Positions 52,648 through 63,299 of a stretch of DNA of 64,000 nucleotides are shown here, one piece after another. The notes under the pieces were generated by a model that made no database searches, was not told the origin of the DNA, and saw only the letters and a program-made list of their open reading frames with translations. Both the position numbers and the translations under genes were made by a program. Where the stretch lies: the NCBI GenBank assembly GCA_039621445.1, contig CP154956.1, positions 32,151,437 through 32,215,436 on the forward strand. The letters run 5' to 3'. Each line of letters begins with the position of its first letter. The stretch's first letter is position 1. This DNA is from Euglena gracilis. Lineage: Eukaryota; Euglenida; Euglenophyceae; Euglenales.

Positions 52648-53328
52648 GGCGGTGTAGACCGAATGTTGCCCGCCCTCCCCCTCCCAACCTAATCCATTTC
52701 CTCTGTGACACCAGTGACCAAGCTCCCCGATCAGGAATTGAAGGATTTCAGTATGTTTTTTTCAATGGTGCACGTACTGGCCTGCGTCAGCACAGAAAGA
52801 ATGACTGAAAAATTCCAGGTGTTGGATGTCGATTGTCGTAGGATGCTCTCGGAGGACCGACGGCCCGTCACCCCTGGTGGGGGGCGGGTGCTCAGGGCGG
52901 TTCGGCTGCCCGTCGCCGAAGATGAATCGTTGGGTTGGTTGGAGAGTGGTGGTGTGACCCGAGGGTTGTCTGCCCCCCAATTTCAATTCAGTGGAACTGG
53001 ATCAGATCTTCAGAATGGTTGGAATAGCGATGGCGGTGTAGACCGGCAGGTTGCCTGACCCGTGTTGTCTGTTGGATGTGAAGTGGAAGCAGATTTGCAA
53101 GAATCACAGGTGTGTGCGGCGGTGTGAACGCCATGTTACCCGCCCCCTCCTCGATGAAGGAATGGTGGTCCTGGGACCTTGATTCGAGAGTGGCGGTGTG
53201 AACTTCCTATGTTACCTGCCCCCATTCATCATTCACTACGTGGACATTGAGCGGACTCTGGACTACGATTCTAATCCCCAGACTCAGAATTTGCTGTACG
53301 TTACTTCACCCCCCCGCCCAAAAAAAAA
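52648..53328. repeat. Spacer with four GGCGGTGT-type repeats
   Basis: GGCGGTGTAGACCG..TGTTGCCCG (52650) recurs in diverged form at about 53032 (GGCGGTGTAGACCG), 53118 (GGCGGTGTGAACGCC) and 53194 (GGCGGTGTGAACTTCC), each followed by GTTACC(C/T)GCCCCC or similar. No gene seen. Confidence 0.55.
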
Positions 53329-53656
53329 CCCGCCGGCCACACCCCAGCAAGAGGAAATGAAAGACGAGGCCGAAGGCCTCGCCCCCCCCCCCCCCCGGGG
53401 GTAACCCCCCCATGGGGGCCCAAAAAAACCCAGGCCTCGGGCCCACGGGGGCCGAGCCCCCCCCCCCCCCGAAGCCGAAGGCTGCGGGACAAAAAAACCT
53501 GAAATAACGGGCCCGAACACTCCCCGGGGCCGCTTCAAAAATTGCCGAAGGCGGTTCGGGAGGGGAGTGTTGGCGGCGGCCCCTCGGCTGCGGCGCCGGG
53601 CGGGACCAAAAAAGACCAACCGCGGAATCTTTCGCTTTGCGTAAGTTCCTAACTTA
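53329..53656. repeat. GC-rich hairpin repeat, copy 2
   Basis: Second copy of 24238-24546, sharing CAGGCCTCGGGCCCACGGGG, CAAAAATTGCCGAAGGCGG and GACCAACCGCGGAATCTT. It contains several small C(GAA)G hairpins (GAGGCCGAAGGCCTC at 53368). Confidence 0.75.
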
Positions 53657-53846
53657 AGTTCAATGGACTGCCTCTCTGTAGGTGGGTCCAAGCCTGAAGA
53701 CTTCATCCATCAAGCTGGCAAAGTCTTGTGCATTCAAATATCAAGGATAAGAAAAGGAAAGACACCGCAAGCAGACACCAAGAAAACTGTGGTAAAGCAA
53801 GAGGAATCGGGAGAAAAAACGAGATAGCGAGGGTTGTGGAAAGGGT

Positions 53847-56312
53847 TTGTGGGTTGAACAGGGAATTGAGCCCACTACGCCGCCGCCCTGGGTACCCCCG
53901 ACGGTGTGGCTGCGTTTTTACGCTCTGGTGTGGAGCGCCCCCCCCCCAAAACCCCGCAGCTCTGTCCACAGTGCCACTGCTGCGCTCCTGGCTCTCCAGC
54001 CGCAACCGCTTACGCCACCCAGGTGTTTGCCCTCCCAGGCGGCTGCGTGGGCAGGGCAGCAGTGGTCGCTGTCCAGGCGCTGCCGCAATAAGCTGCAGCA
54101 CGCCTGCCACGGGAATGGCCCCAAAGGGCGCCCTTCTCCTTTGCCCCCTTCGTCTTCCAGGTCTCCGGGTGAACCGTGGCAACAGGTGCGTTCCTCCCTG
54201 CTGCCCAGGCAGCTCCAGGAGCCTCAGCCGGCTTCGGTGCTCCGGGCAGCGGGTTTGTCTTTGCCCACCTCTGTGGGCCCTACAGAACTGATTCGGGTCT
54301 ACGACACCCGTCTAGATCACAAATGCCTCCAGAGCCTCCTCCAGGAGGCATTCTCGCAGGCCCCCGGCCGGCTGGAATTGATTGGTGGGGATTTCCTCCA
54401 CCAGCCGCTCCGTAAGGATACGGAGGCCCTAGACCCCACACGGCTTCGGCCGTGGTGTCCCGAGGGGTCGGGCCCCGTCCATCTGGTGGTTCCCCCGCGT
54501 CCGCACCAGGCCGCCTGGCTTGCCCGGGCATTGCAGCAGCTTGCGCTGGAGCCGCAGGGGACCGTGGTCTCCGTCTGCTGCGTCGTCGACCGGAGCTCCT
54601 GCCCTCAGGTGTGGACACCAGACGCCTTGCGTCTTGCCCTCCCCTCCTTGGCGCCCATCCTCGAGGCGCCAGGCCTGGAGGTTCACGTGGTCGCTGTGGG
54701 TCAGCGCCCCCCACTTTGGCGGGTTCCAGCCGGCGCCCAGTCCCTGCCCCCACCGGAGTGGGAAGCCGCCCGGCTCGCACTCAACCGGGTGCTCTTGGTG
54801 GTCTCCATGTCCGTCAACAACACAGAGGTATCCCCCCTCTCCTGCACCTGGATGCGGGGACACCCGCCACCGGTGGAGGGCTCCTCCATGGAGCTGCTGC
54901 GGGTCGAGTTTCTCCTCCCCCCGGCCGTGAAGTCCTCCCAGTCGGAGCGCTTCCTGCGCTCTGCCCTGCGCAAGGTCGGTGCGGCTATGGGCTGCACCCC
55001 TCTGGTGGCACCACAGCTGCGCCTGGTGCAGGCGGAGCACGGAGGCGTGGTGGCTCTCCTCTCTGTCCCCAGGAGCGAGGCACGCTCTTGGTTGCGGGGG
55101 AGCGGCTCGGGCGGACTCTTCCTCCGTCCATACTGGTCCAAAGATACCGGCCCCGCTGTCCAGCGGGACCAGTTTACCCTGCACTGGCTGCGGGGTCAAG
55201 GCAAGGAGGCGGACCGCCTGTGGTCTGCCCTCCATGAGGAGGCAGGGTTTTTCGGCCTCCTCCCAGGCGGTTCGGACGTCGCACTCCGCCTTTCCCCGGA
55301 GGCCGACATCCCCAGGATCCTCAACCAGGTGCGTTTTGTGCTGGGCCAGAACGACGTGGCCCTTCGGCGGACCAACCCGGACTCCCAATGGTGGAGGCTT
55401 GGGCCCCTCTCCCAGGCAGAGGCCGCTTCTGTCCGACAGCTCATCCCGCAGTTTGGACTGCGGCTTGAGGGGGACCAAGTCCGCTTTGGGCCTGCAGGCC
55501 CCTTTCGCTCCTATGCGTTTTTTCTCGCCTCTGGCTCGCCCTCGGCTCGCTCACTAGATGACGGCAGCTGGTCCGCCTCCTCCGCCAGCCTTTCCCCCGC
55601 CAAGCCGCCACCGCGCCCAGGCGCTGTGCCGCGACCGGCGCGGCTTGGCCCCGCAGGCTCGGCACTGTCCCCGCAGTCGGTGTGTGGCGGGGCTCGCATC
55701 GCGCGGGCGCCCTTGAAGCTGCCGGGCTCCGGCCCTGCGGCGTCACCCTTATTGCCCACTGCAGGTTCACGCCCCCCACGGCCGGCGACCACTCCGGCAC
55801 GACAGGGGGCGCCAGTCTCCCCACGCTCCCGGCAGCCGGTGGCCACATCAGCACGACAAGGGACGCCAGCCTCCCCACGCCCTCAGCGGGGGTCGAAATC
55901 TTCTGCCACTTTCTTCCCTGCCTCCTCGCCAGGCCTGGAGGAGCAGCTGCGTGCCTTGCTGCAGCAGCTGGAGGTCCTCACCAAGCAAAACGCGGCCCTT
56001 GCCGCCGAGCTCGCCGATATTCGCCGGGAGAATGCGGCTCTACGCCGCCAGCTGCCACCAACTTCAGGGTATGTCCACCAACCCTATGTGCCACCAGCGC
56101 CCATCTCGTTGGCCCCGCCTTCGGGGTCGTCGCTGTTAACGGCGCCGGCCCCAGATGGGCCCTGTGGAGGTGATGTGGACATGGCCCTCGCCCTGCCCTC
56201 TGACCCTGGACCAGGGGTGAAACGGTCCAGGAGGAGGGTCCCGGGGCCGATGCCTGACGCCTCGATGGAAGGCACTGCCCCCAGTGCCCCGGTGCTCCGC
56301 GTGGGCACCTGA
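53847..56312 (+). CDS. LINE3 ORF1, gag-like with C-terminal coiled coil
   Basis: 821 codons from a GTG; the real start is uncertain because the frame is open upstream. The first 130 residues are Pro/Ser/Arg-rich. A long mixed central part of unknown fold follows (IRVYDTRLDHKCLQSLLQEA; ELLRVEFLLPP; QLRLVQAEHGGVVALLSVPR). Then come Pro/Ser-rich repeats (PVSPRSRQPVATSARQGTPA). Near residues 695-740 is a leucine-zipper-like coiled coil (EEQLRALLQQLEVL, LAAELADIRRENAALRRQL), a common trimerisation device in LINE ORF1 proteins. It ends RVGT-UGA, with the same frame continuing directly into the endonuclease. Confidence 0.7.
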   Translation: MWVEQGIEPTTPPPWVPPTVWLRFYALVWSAPPPKPRSSVHSATAALLALQPQPLTPPRCLPSQAAAWAGQQWSLSRRCRNKLQHACHGNGPKGRPSPLPPSSSRSPGEPWQQVRSSLLPRQLQEPQPASVLRAAGLSLPTSVGPTELIRVYDTRLDHKCLQSLLQEAFSQAPGRLELIGGDFLHQPLRKDTEALDPTRLRPWCPEGSGPVHLVVPPRPHQAAWLARALQQLALEPQGTVVSVCCVVDRSSCPQVWTPDALRLALPSLAPILEAPGLEVHVVAVGQRPPLWRVPAGAQSLPPPEWEAARLALNRVLLVVSMSVNNTEVSPLSCTWMRGHPPPVEGSSMELLRVEFLLPPAVKSSQSERFLRSALRKVGAAMGCTPLVAPQLRLVQAEHGGVVALLSVPRSEARSWLRGSGSGGLFLRPYWSKDTGPAVQRDQFTLHWLRGQGKEADRLWSALHEEAGFFGLLPGGSDVALRLSPEADIPRILNQVRFVLGQNDVALRRTNPDSQWWRLGPLSQAEAASVRQLIPQFGLRLEGDQVRFGPAGPFRSYAFFLASGSPSARSLDDGSWSASSASLSPAKPPPRPGAVPRPARLGPAGSALSPQSVCGGARIARAPLKLPGSGPAASPLLPTAGSRPPRPATTPARQGAPVSPRSRQPVATSARQGTPASPRPQRGSKSSATFFPASSPGLEEQLRALLQQLEVLTKQNAALAAELADIRRENAALRRQLPPTSGYVHQPYVPPAPISLAPPSGSSLLTAPAPDGPCGGDVDMALALPSDPGPGVKRSRRRVPGPMPDASMEGTAPSAPVLRVGT

Positions 56313-58703
56313 AACATGTCCCATTGGTCGGCCCCCAAAGCTGCCATGGTGGCATCCTCCATTCCGGTGTATATCCTGGCTATCCAGGAAACGCATCTTG
56401 CCCCCCTCCCGCTGCAGGCCGCACACACCACCGCCCGGGGTGCGGGGCTGCACCCGTGCCACGGCCGTCCTGCAGCCCCAATGCCCCACTCCGAGCACGG
56501 GCGCTCGTGCGGCGTGGGCTTCCTCTCTCGCTCAGGTCTTCCGGTGCAGCCTATCCCGCCGACTTGTTCCGCCTGGCGACGCCTGGTGGCCATGAGGCGA
56601 CTCCACGCGGTCTGCCTGGCGCCCCGCCTGGGCCTGCCCCTCGGCCTGCTCCTGCTCTCCCTTTATGCTCCCCTGGGAACACAGGACGCCGAACGGGCAG
56701 CATTCGACACGGCCCTGATCGAGGTCACCCACTCCCTCGACATGCAGGTCCCCACACTGCTTGTCGGGGACTTCAATGGCTCCATCTGCCCGGCCCGGGA
56801 TTATCGGGGCCCGGGCAGTGCCAAGCTGCCGGTGTCCCCCCTCCTGGGACACCTCCTGGGGGCTGGTGCCCCATGGCACGACTCCCACCTGGCCCTGCCT
56901 GGGCCATCCCTGCCCATGACGTTTCGCAATCCTCACGCGTCAGGGGTCGAGTCCGCCTCCCGCATCGACCTCATCCTGGCCAACGCTGCTGCCCTCCGCC
57001 TCCTGCAGTCGGCCACCGTCACGGAAGACGTGCGGGATGGGGGCCACAGCCCCGCCATTGTCGTCTTACAGGTCACGCCCGGAACCATCTCCTGGGTGTC
57101 CCCACGGCCAAGCCCGCCGGCCTGGCTCCGCCAGCCTTCCCAGGCTCTGCGGGCCTCCGCCAGGTGGGCAGAATTGGCCGACGCCTGGGTGGCTCTCCCC
57201 TCGGTGCGGCCAGCTTTAGACCCGGCACTCCCCCATTCAGCCTCTTCAATCTCTCTGGCTTTGCGGCAGGCGCTCAACGTCCTCATCCAGTTGGCCGGGG
57301 GCTGGCTGACGCGCCCCGCAACGCGGCGTCCGGCCTACGACTCCGCGGAGGTGCGCGCTCTACGCCGCCAACTGGAACGCCTCCACCGGCTGGAGCGCTT
57401 GTGCTCCAAGCTTCCCCAGCAGCCGGGGTGCTGGCCAGTCGAGGTATCTCGCCTTGTCCAGGAGCTCTGCCGACAGGGCTTGCTCTCCTTGCAGCCCACC
57501 CCCTCCCTGCTCCGCACTGCCGCCCAACAGTCTTCCCAGGTGTGCAGGGCCAAGCTGCAGGCCCTGTTGCGCCGCATGCGCCAGGACCGCACGGCGCGCT
57601 GGAAGGCGGCCCTCCCCGAGATATGGAAGGAGCGCCCGGGGGTACTCCAACACTGGTTGGAGTCCGAGTCCATCCCATGGGGCTCCCGCCCCGTCCTGAA
57701 TGCACAGGGGCTCCAGTGCCTCACCCTGGCAGAGGTCGACTCCGCCGTCCGCTCCTACTGGGTGGACGAGGTCCTGCGGCAGCACGCGGGCGTCGACGAA
57801 GAGGCCCGGTGGGGTGTGTTCCTCTCCTCCCCGTTTGGTCCTCACCTGCCCCGCGCCGACTGGCCTTCCTCCACCTGGACGGCTGATCGAGTCACCCGTG
57901 CCCTGCGCTCCATGCGGGAGGGCGCCTCCCCTGGCATGGCAGGTGTGCCCATCTCGGTGTGGCGCTCCCTGCCCCCTTCCTGCGCTGCGGCAGTCGCCCG
58001 CCTGCTCAATCTGGTGGAGCAGGAGGGGCATTGGCCGCAGGAGTGGCTGGATGCCTATGTTGCAATGATTCCCAAGGCGTCCGGGGGATCACGCCCGCGT
58101 GATCAACGGCCCATTACGGTGCTGGAAGTACTATACCGCCTCTTGGCCAAGGGGGTGGCCCAGGAGTGGTCTCCCACCCTGCAGCGATACCTGCTGGGCC
58201 ATGCCGCGTTCGGCTTCCGGGCCAACTCCGGGACGCTGCACGCGGCACAGGTCCTGGAGGACTTACGCCACCTCCGCCTTTCACGGAAGGCAGAGCTGTG
58301 GCTGGCCTCCTTCGATGTCGAGAAGTGTTTCGATTCCCTCCCCTGGTGGGCTGTCTTCAGGACGCTGCGGGCAGTGGGAGTGCGTCCGGCGGTGGTGGAC
58401 TGCTTCCAGTCCTTCTACCGGCAGGTACGCAGGCGCTTCCGCTACGGCCTCATCGACGGTGAGGTGTGGCATGCCACCAACGGCCTGGCGCAGGGGTGCC
58501 CGGCAAGCCCGGATCTCCTGAATATTTTGCTGGAGACCTTTCACCGCTGGGCGGCGGCCAGTGGCATGGGCGTTCCGGTGGCGGGCGTCCGTCTGCCCTC
58601 CATCGGTTTTGCCGATGATGTGGCCCTGATCGCCACCTCGGCCACAGAAATGCGGGTCCTCATCCGGGCCTACCTGGACTGGTGCTCCCTCGTGGGGGTC
58701 CGG
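56313..58703 (+). CDS. LINE3 AP-endonuclease and reverse transcriptase
   Basis: In the ORF1 frame, after UGA (56310-56312) and AAC, ATG at 56316. Endonuclease motifs: YILAIQETHLAP, LLVGDFNGS, SRIDLILAN and DGGHSPAIVVL, all with catalytic residues present. RT motifs: MIPKASGGSRPRDQRPITVL, LASFDVEKCFDSLPWW, GLAQGCPASPDLLNILLE and the catalytic SIGFADDVALIA. The endonuclease nicks target DNA and the RT copies element RNA there. One missing base near 58703 shifts the frame (LVGVR then TKVQLWSSLG in the next frame). Confidence 0.85.
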
Positions 58704-59565
58704 TCACCAAGGTCCAACTGTGGTCCTCCCTGGGCCCAGGGCAGCGCCTCCAGGTGGGCGACCTGGACATCGTCTCCTCCTCCGGCTTCCGCTTTGTAGG
58801 TGTGGAGCTGGGCCTGCCGGAGCCCCGGGTCTCGGAGGTGCATTTTGCCCCTCGCCTAAGTAAAGCATTGGAAACGTTGCGCCGCCTGAAGGCGCTCCCC
58901 CTGCCGTCTTCCCTGTGCTCCCTTCTGTGGCACACCACAGTCCTCCCACAGGCGCTGTACGCGTGCCAGCTCCGGGACCTCAAACCGACGACCCTGCAGC
59001 AGCTCATGTCTGCCGGGGTGGCGGCCATAGGGCACAAGCCGCCTCTGCGCTTGAACGCCTGGCGCTCTCCCGCAGCGGTAGCGGGGACCCCGTTGGGGGA
59101 CTCGGCCGTGGCTGACCCGGTCGCCACCATGCGCTTGCTGCAACTGGTGTGGCTCCAGACCCTGGGCAACACCTCTGCCGTCTCAGGTTTCGTCCACCGG
59201 GCCGTCGCCTGCCCGGGCCAGGCCTGGACAGAAACATCCCCCGCCTTGCGCTCTGCCCTCGCCGCAGTGGCCTGGCGGGTGGCACGCAACCAGGCGTGCT
59301 CTCGGTCTGCCGCCTGGCCGGGCCTTTGCCCGGAACAGGCGTACCCGGGACAGATTGTCCTGATGCCGGTGGATGATTTTCCCCCGCCTGGCGCCGTCTT
59401 CACAGATGGCTCCGTGGCGTCCTCCGGGGGTGCCGCCGTCTGGGCCCCGGACACCGAATCTGCCCTCACCTGCTCTGTTCCAGGTACCTTGAGCTCCACC
59501 CACTGCGAGTTGGTGGCCCTACGGATGGCGGTAGAGACCTCTGCCCCGCACATCGTGACCGACTC
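58704..59565 (+). pseudogene. LINE3 RT thumb and RNase H N-terminal half
   Basis: Continues TKVQLWSSLGPGQRLQVGDL, RFVGVELGLP and LPQALYACQLRDL, then RNase H (GAVFTDGSVASSGGAAVWA, STHCELVALRMAVE, IVTDS). A two-base insertion at about 59566 produces TGA and shifts the rest of RNase H. Confidence 0.75.
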
Positions 59566-59815
59566 TCCCTGACCCAAACGCTGGCGGGGTGGCATCTCCT
59601 GCCCCTTTCCCGTGTCCTCCGATCACCTCTCAGGCCCCTGGTGCGTCAGATCATCTCTGCCGCTTCCTCCCTCCCCACGGCGCCGCTCCTGGAGAAGGTG
59701 CGGGCGCACGACACGGCCGCCATCGAGGCCGGTCACCCCAAGGCGGCGGGGAATTACTCCGCCGACTTCTGGGCCACGGAGGCTGCCCTCGGCCGGGCCG
59801 CGTCCACCTGGTCAC
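59566..59815 (+). pseudogene. LINE3 RNase H C-terminal half
   Basis: LTQTLAGWHLLPLSR, then KVRAHDTAAIEAGHPKAAGN and YSADFWATEAA, matching the final H...GN..AD element of RNase H. It ends in a C run (59814-59822) where the frame shifts again. Confidence 0.7.
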
Positions 59816-61765
59816 CCCCCCCCGCCATGCTTTGATGATCCTGTGCTCCTGCAGGACGCCTCAGGGTCGATCATCTACGACCTCCCAGCGGCGTTCGCCC
59901 AGGCCTGGTGGCTCCGGTGCCGGGCCGCCTGGGAGAAACGCTCCTCGGTGCGCCTCCTCGTCCTATACCCAGCCTCCACCCCCATCGCTTGGCCCGCCTC
60001 CACCGCCATCTTCAGGCGGGCAGTGGCCATCCCCGCCAGGTTTACACACCCGGTTTCCCCGGAAGCCATCAAGTGGGTGGCCCGGGTGCGGACAGGCTGC
60101 CTGGCCACCCAGGACCGCCTCCACCGGCATCGGCTGGGGGCCCCCTCCCCCGCCTGCCTGTGCTGCAGGTCGCCTGTGGAAGACGACGTCCACGTCCTCA
60201 CCGGGTGCCCTGCTACGGGCTCGGCATCCGGTGCCACCTCCTTTTCTCTCGCCTGGTCCGCTGCAGGTGAGCAGTGCCGCCTTACTCTGCCATTGCCGCC
60301 GACAGACTGGGTGGCGTCTTTCCACGGCCCTCTTGCTGAGGCTCTGCTGCCGGAGTCCTCCCTCGCCCACCTGCCTGCCCCCCTGCCCTCATCGGATGCC
60401 CAGCGCTTCCTCGCCCGCCTGCACTGCCTGCTCACAGAGCGCCTGGCGGAGTGGATGCGCCGCCGCTGCGAGCTGATGGCCGCCTCCCTGCACCACGTCC
60501 CGGACGGTCCGGGCCCGATTCCCCAGGAGTGGGCGTCGGGTCAGCGCCGACCCTCACACCTGCCACCGGAGCGCCGCCCCACCGTGGCCGAGCTGCGGCA
60601 GGCCGAGGGCGCCTGCCAGCCGGGAGACCAGGCGGCCTCCCCGCCCCCCTTGCCACCATCCCAGGCCCCATCGTGCGGCCCCGTCCGCGTGAAGTGGCTC
60701 AGGGAGCGCCTGATCCTCTTACTGCAGGAGGAGGCGGAGACCTGCCCGCCGGCTGCGGGGTCCTCGGCGGAGACCTTGCTGGCCCTCTTCGAGCGCAGCA
60801 CCGGTGAGTCCTTCCACTCCTCCCCAGGTGTGAATGTGCAACAACGCATCGGCTCCATCGGGCGCGTGTTGGGATTCTTGTGTCTGCACCCCCCGCCCTC
60901 GCTGTCGCCCCCGTTGACCCGGGTCTCCAAGGCAGGAGGCTTCCTGTACAATCGGGCCCCACGGCGCCCGGTTGACCTGCAGGCTTGGCGGCGCTCCCTG
61001 GTGGGCGCCTCCAGCCAACAGGTGGTGCCGGCTCTGCGGGCACGCAAAGCCGCAGCAAACGCCACCCTGGCCGCCTGGCTGCGGTGCCACCGGTTTCTGA
61101 AGCCGGTGGCGCCCGAGGAGGGCGAGTCCGGGATGGCCCTGCTCCTGCTGTGGGAGGTGGACCATGGCTGTGCCTTCCCCAGCGACGCAGGGGAGCGATC
61201 CTCTTCCTTGCTGGCAGGTTTTACGCGGCGGCTAAAATCTGCGGCGGAGCAGGACTCCGAGCTGCAGGCCTGGTTCGTCCCGAAGGACATGCAGTGCCCG
61301 CTCCAGCCAGGTCTCCCACCTTCCCACCATGTGCGATGGCCGGTGAAGGTCACCACCCCCTCCGGCGGCACGTCGGAACCATGGTTCAATCAGTTTTCGG
61401 GACGGTGGAAAGCCTACCTCCTGTCTCTCGCCTGCCCAGCGTCACAGGCCACGCCAGCGCAGCCGGTGGCCAGAGGCACACCGAGCTCCGACGCCCCTGC
61501 ACAGGGGCGGCTGCCGCGGGCTCCCACCGGGGAGCCAGCCCCGAAACGCCGGAGGGCGGCGCCTCCCGGGCGCCCAACCCACGGGGCCACAAGCTCCGCA
61601 GGGCTCACCCCGCCATCGGTGCCAGCCATCTGGTGCCCGCCTTCTTCCTCCGTGTCGTCGCAGGACCCTCCGCGAAAGAAGCAGGCCACCCTCCGGTCGT
61701 GGCTGCAGCCGCAGCGACCTCCCGAGGGGGCCCATGGCAGAGCTGCGCAGGGGCCGCCCACCTAG
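59816..61765 (+). CDS. LINE3 C-terminal extension with CCHC knuckle (about 650 residues)
   Basis: After RNase H: a helical segment, then KWVARVRTGCLATQDRLHRH and ACLCCRSPVEDDVHVLTGC, the C-x2-C...H...C knuckle seen after RT/RNase H in this LINE type. Unusually, over 450 more residues follow, including RVKWLRERLILLLQEEAET, QQRIGSIGRVLGFL and EPWFNQFSGRWKAYLL, of unknown function. The tail is basic (PAPKRRRAAPPGRPTHG), then KKQATLRSWLQPQ, which resembles a PCNA-binding box. Ends TAG 61763-61765. Confidence 0.6.
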   Translation, partial: PPPPCFDDPVLLQDASGSIIYDLPAAFAQAWWLRCRAAWEKRSSVRLLVLYPASTPIAWPASTAIFRRAVAIPARFTHPVSPEAIKWVARVRTGCLATQDRLHRHRLGAPSPACLCCRSPVEDDVHVLTGCPATGSASGATSFSLAWSAAGEQCRLTLPLPPTDWVASFHGPLAEALLPESSLAHLPAPLPSSDAQRFLARLHCLLTERLAEWMRRRCELMAASLHHVPDGPGPIPQEWASGQRRPSHLPPERRPTVAELRQAEGACQPGDQAASPPPLPPSQAPSCGPVRVKWLRERLILLLQEEAETCPPAAGSSAETLLALFERSTGESFHSSPGVNVQQRIGSIGRVLGFLCLHPPPSLSPPLTRVSKAGGFLYNRAPRRPVDLQAWRRSLVGASSQQVVPALRARKAAANATLAAWLRCHRFLKPVAPEEGESGMALLLLWEVDHGCAFPSDAGERSSSLLAGFTRRLKSAAEQDSELQAWFVPKDMQCPLQPGLPPSHHVRWPVKVTTPSGGTSEPWFNQFSGRWKAYLLSLACPASQATPAQPVARGTPSSDAPAQGRLPRAPTGEPAPKRRRAAPPGRPTHGATSSAGLTPPSVPAIWCPPSSSVSSQDPPRKKQATLRSWLQPQRPPEGAHGRAAQGPPT

Positions 61766-62360
61766 CGGGGGCGGTACTGGGGCGCGGGCAATTCCCAGGT
61801 AACCCCTAGGGAGCCCAGCAGGCGCCCCAGGTGCGCAAGCACCGAAGACCGAACCCCCCCCCCTTGGGTACCCCCGACGGGCAGGGGGGCCGACGCCGGT
61901 GACCCCCCCTCCCGGTCCGCTTCGGGGGAGTGCGGCAAAGGCCGGGCGGCGTCGTCAGGTTGCCAAGATGCTGCGGCTTCTCCCTCTTAAAACTCACCAG
62001 CGCTTTTCAATTCCTTAGATTCCTTTTAAAGACAGCCTGTGGTTTCCAGTTTTGAGAGCTCGTCTTCCCGGATGTTTTAATTGATTGCACTGACCCTTCC
62101 TTCCGATGGACATGCATTTGAAGCACTTTTTTATTTGGGTGTCGGGAAAAATTGGGAGTCGGCCAACTCCGGCGACAAAGGCACCAAGCGGGACCCCCTA
62201 ACTGAACGCGCCAAAAACAACCAGACGGCAACGCCAGCGAACAAGGTGACGCCACGGGCTCCGCACTTCCCCATTCCGCACGCCTTTTTTGGGGGCGGAA
62301 ACGGGGCAGAGAGTTGGCCCCTTTTCGGAATTGCAATGTGCCCAAAAAAAAATAAAAGTT
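61766..62360 (+). other. LINE3 3' untranslated region
   Basis: No gene seen. Ends in an A-rich stretch with an AATAAA-like signal at 62351-62356, which I take as the element end. Confidence 0.5.
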
Positions 62361-63299
62361 TTTAGTTTGGCGTGAAATAACCGTAATAATAGATCACTTG
62401 GGCTTCGCACTTCGGTTGGGTGAGATCCTGCTTGTTTGTGCCTTCTGTTTCTTCACGGTGTGTGCTTTGGCAGGGTGATTCTTTCTGTTTTTTCTTGCCG
62501 GAGTTGGCGGATCCGAATCGCCCTTTGGACCACAAGCAATCATGTTGACATCAATCACATCCGAGAGTTTGTATTCTGCAGACGAGAGCGTTTATAACTA
62601 AGCCTGGGGACGTCTGTTTCTAGACCCCGGTGAAGTACGCGACTTGCTGAAGACAACATTGATGGAGAAGCTTCAAGGCGTGCTGCAAGCCGGAAAAACG
62701 TGGAATGGTGGAGGATGGACTTCGACGAAATTCGCCAGAGCCATACGAAGACTCACGGGGATAGCATTGGTCAGGGCAAACTTCGTGGACTACCGGAACA
62801 GCTTCTTGTACGGCTTCGTCTTGGTGGCCAACGTGGACATGGCCCTGGCGAGTTATCGGACAAGTGTGCGGATGTTGCGTTCCATCTCTCCGACGTCTGG
62901 GCGCAAGAACTCAACGGAGAAGCTGCGTCGGGAACGCGCCACGCCGCGAGGAGCGGCGGCGCGGGCGACGCCACAGACACAGAGGAAGAAGGAGACGAGG
63001 CGGAAGAGGAGGAGCGGTTGCCTTGGGAGGCACCGTCTCTGAAGCCGCCAGAGGACCTGGCCCTCTGTGTCCGAAATGCACACCAAGGAGAATGACTAGA
63101 CATGAGGCATATCCTGACAGACGTACCGGTGTTTTCGGGAATGAAACAGAGGGCAGAAGACAACAATCACGGATGCGGATGGTCGTTCAATCCTTGACAA
63201 ATGCATGAAGGGATCAACGTATGCTGAACGCCATGAGGCTGCTGGCCACATTGCACCCCATTGTGCTGCAGCAGGAGGACACGTCTTATCACCAGCTGT
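62361..63299. other. Unassigned region with weak overlapping ORFs
   Basis: Two overlapping plus-strand frames (62644-63042 and 62700-63095) have no recognised domain. The second contains an acidic run (TDTEEEGDEAEEEERLPWEA) that could be protein, the first a basic run (QRKKETRRKRRSG) from the same DNA. I cannot choose between them or show either is a gene. Confidence 0.3.

Larger units (their letters stand above)
51398..53790 (+). mobile_element. Short element bounded by about 225-bp direct repeats
   Basis: The sequences 51398-51622 and 53567-53790 are alike over about 225 bp (both start GTGTTGGCGGCGGCCCC and include ATGGACTGCCTCTCTGTAGG). This is the structure of a small LTR-type, non-autonomous element of about 2.4 kb. 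It contains a Dam-like domain but no RT or integrase. I found no clear target duplication, primer site or polypurine tract, so two independent insertions of the repeat are an alternative. Confidence 0.45.
53800..62360 (+). mobile_element. LINE3: AP-endonuclease LINE with RNase H and long C-terminal extension
   Basis: It carries ORF1 (53847-56309), AP endonuclease and RT (56313-58703), RNase H (to 59815) and a C-terminal extension with a CCHC knuckle (to 61765), then a 3' region ending in A-rich sequence near 62345-62356. This endonuclease-RT-RNase H order is that of I/Tad/R1-like LINEs. GC is markedly higher than in the flanks. The 5' boundary is not sharply defined. Confidence 0.7.

Noticed and set aside
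54280-55478. Long minus-strand frames opposite LINE3
   Set aside because: Shadows of high-GC coding sequence on the plus strand, where endonuclease, RT and RNase H motifs are clear.
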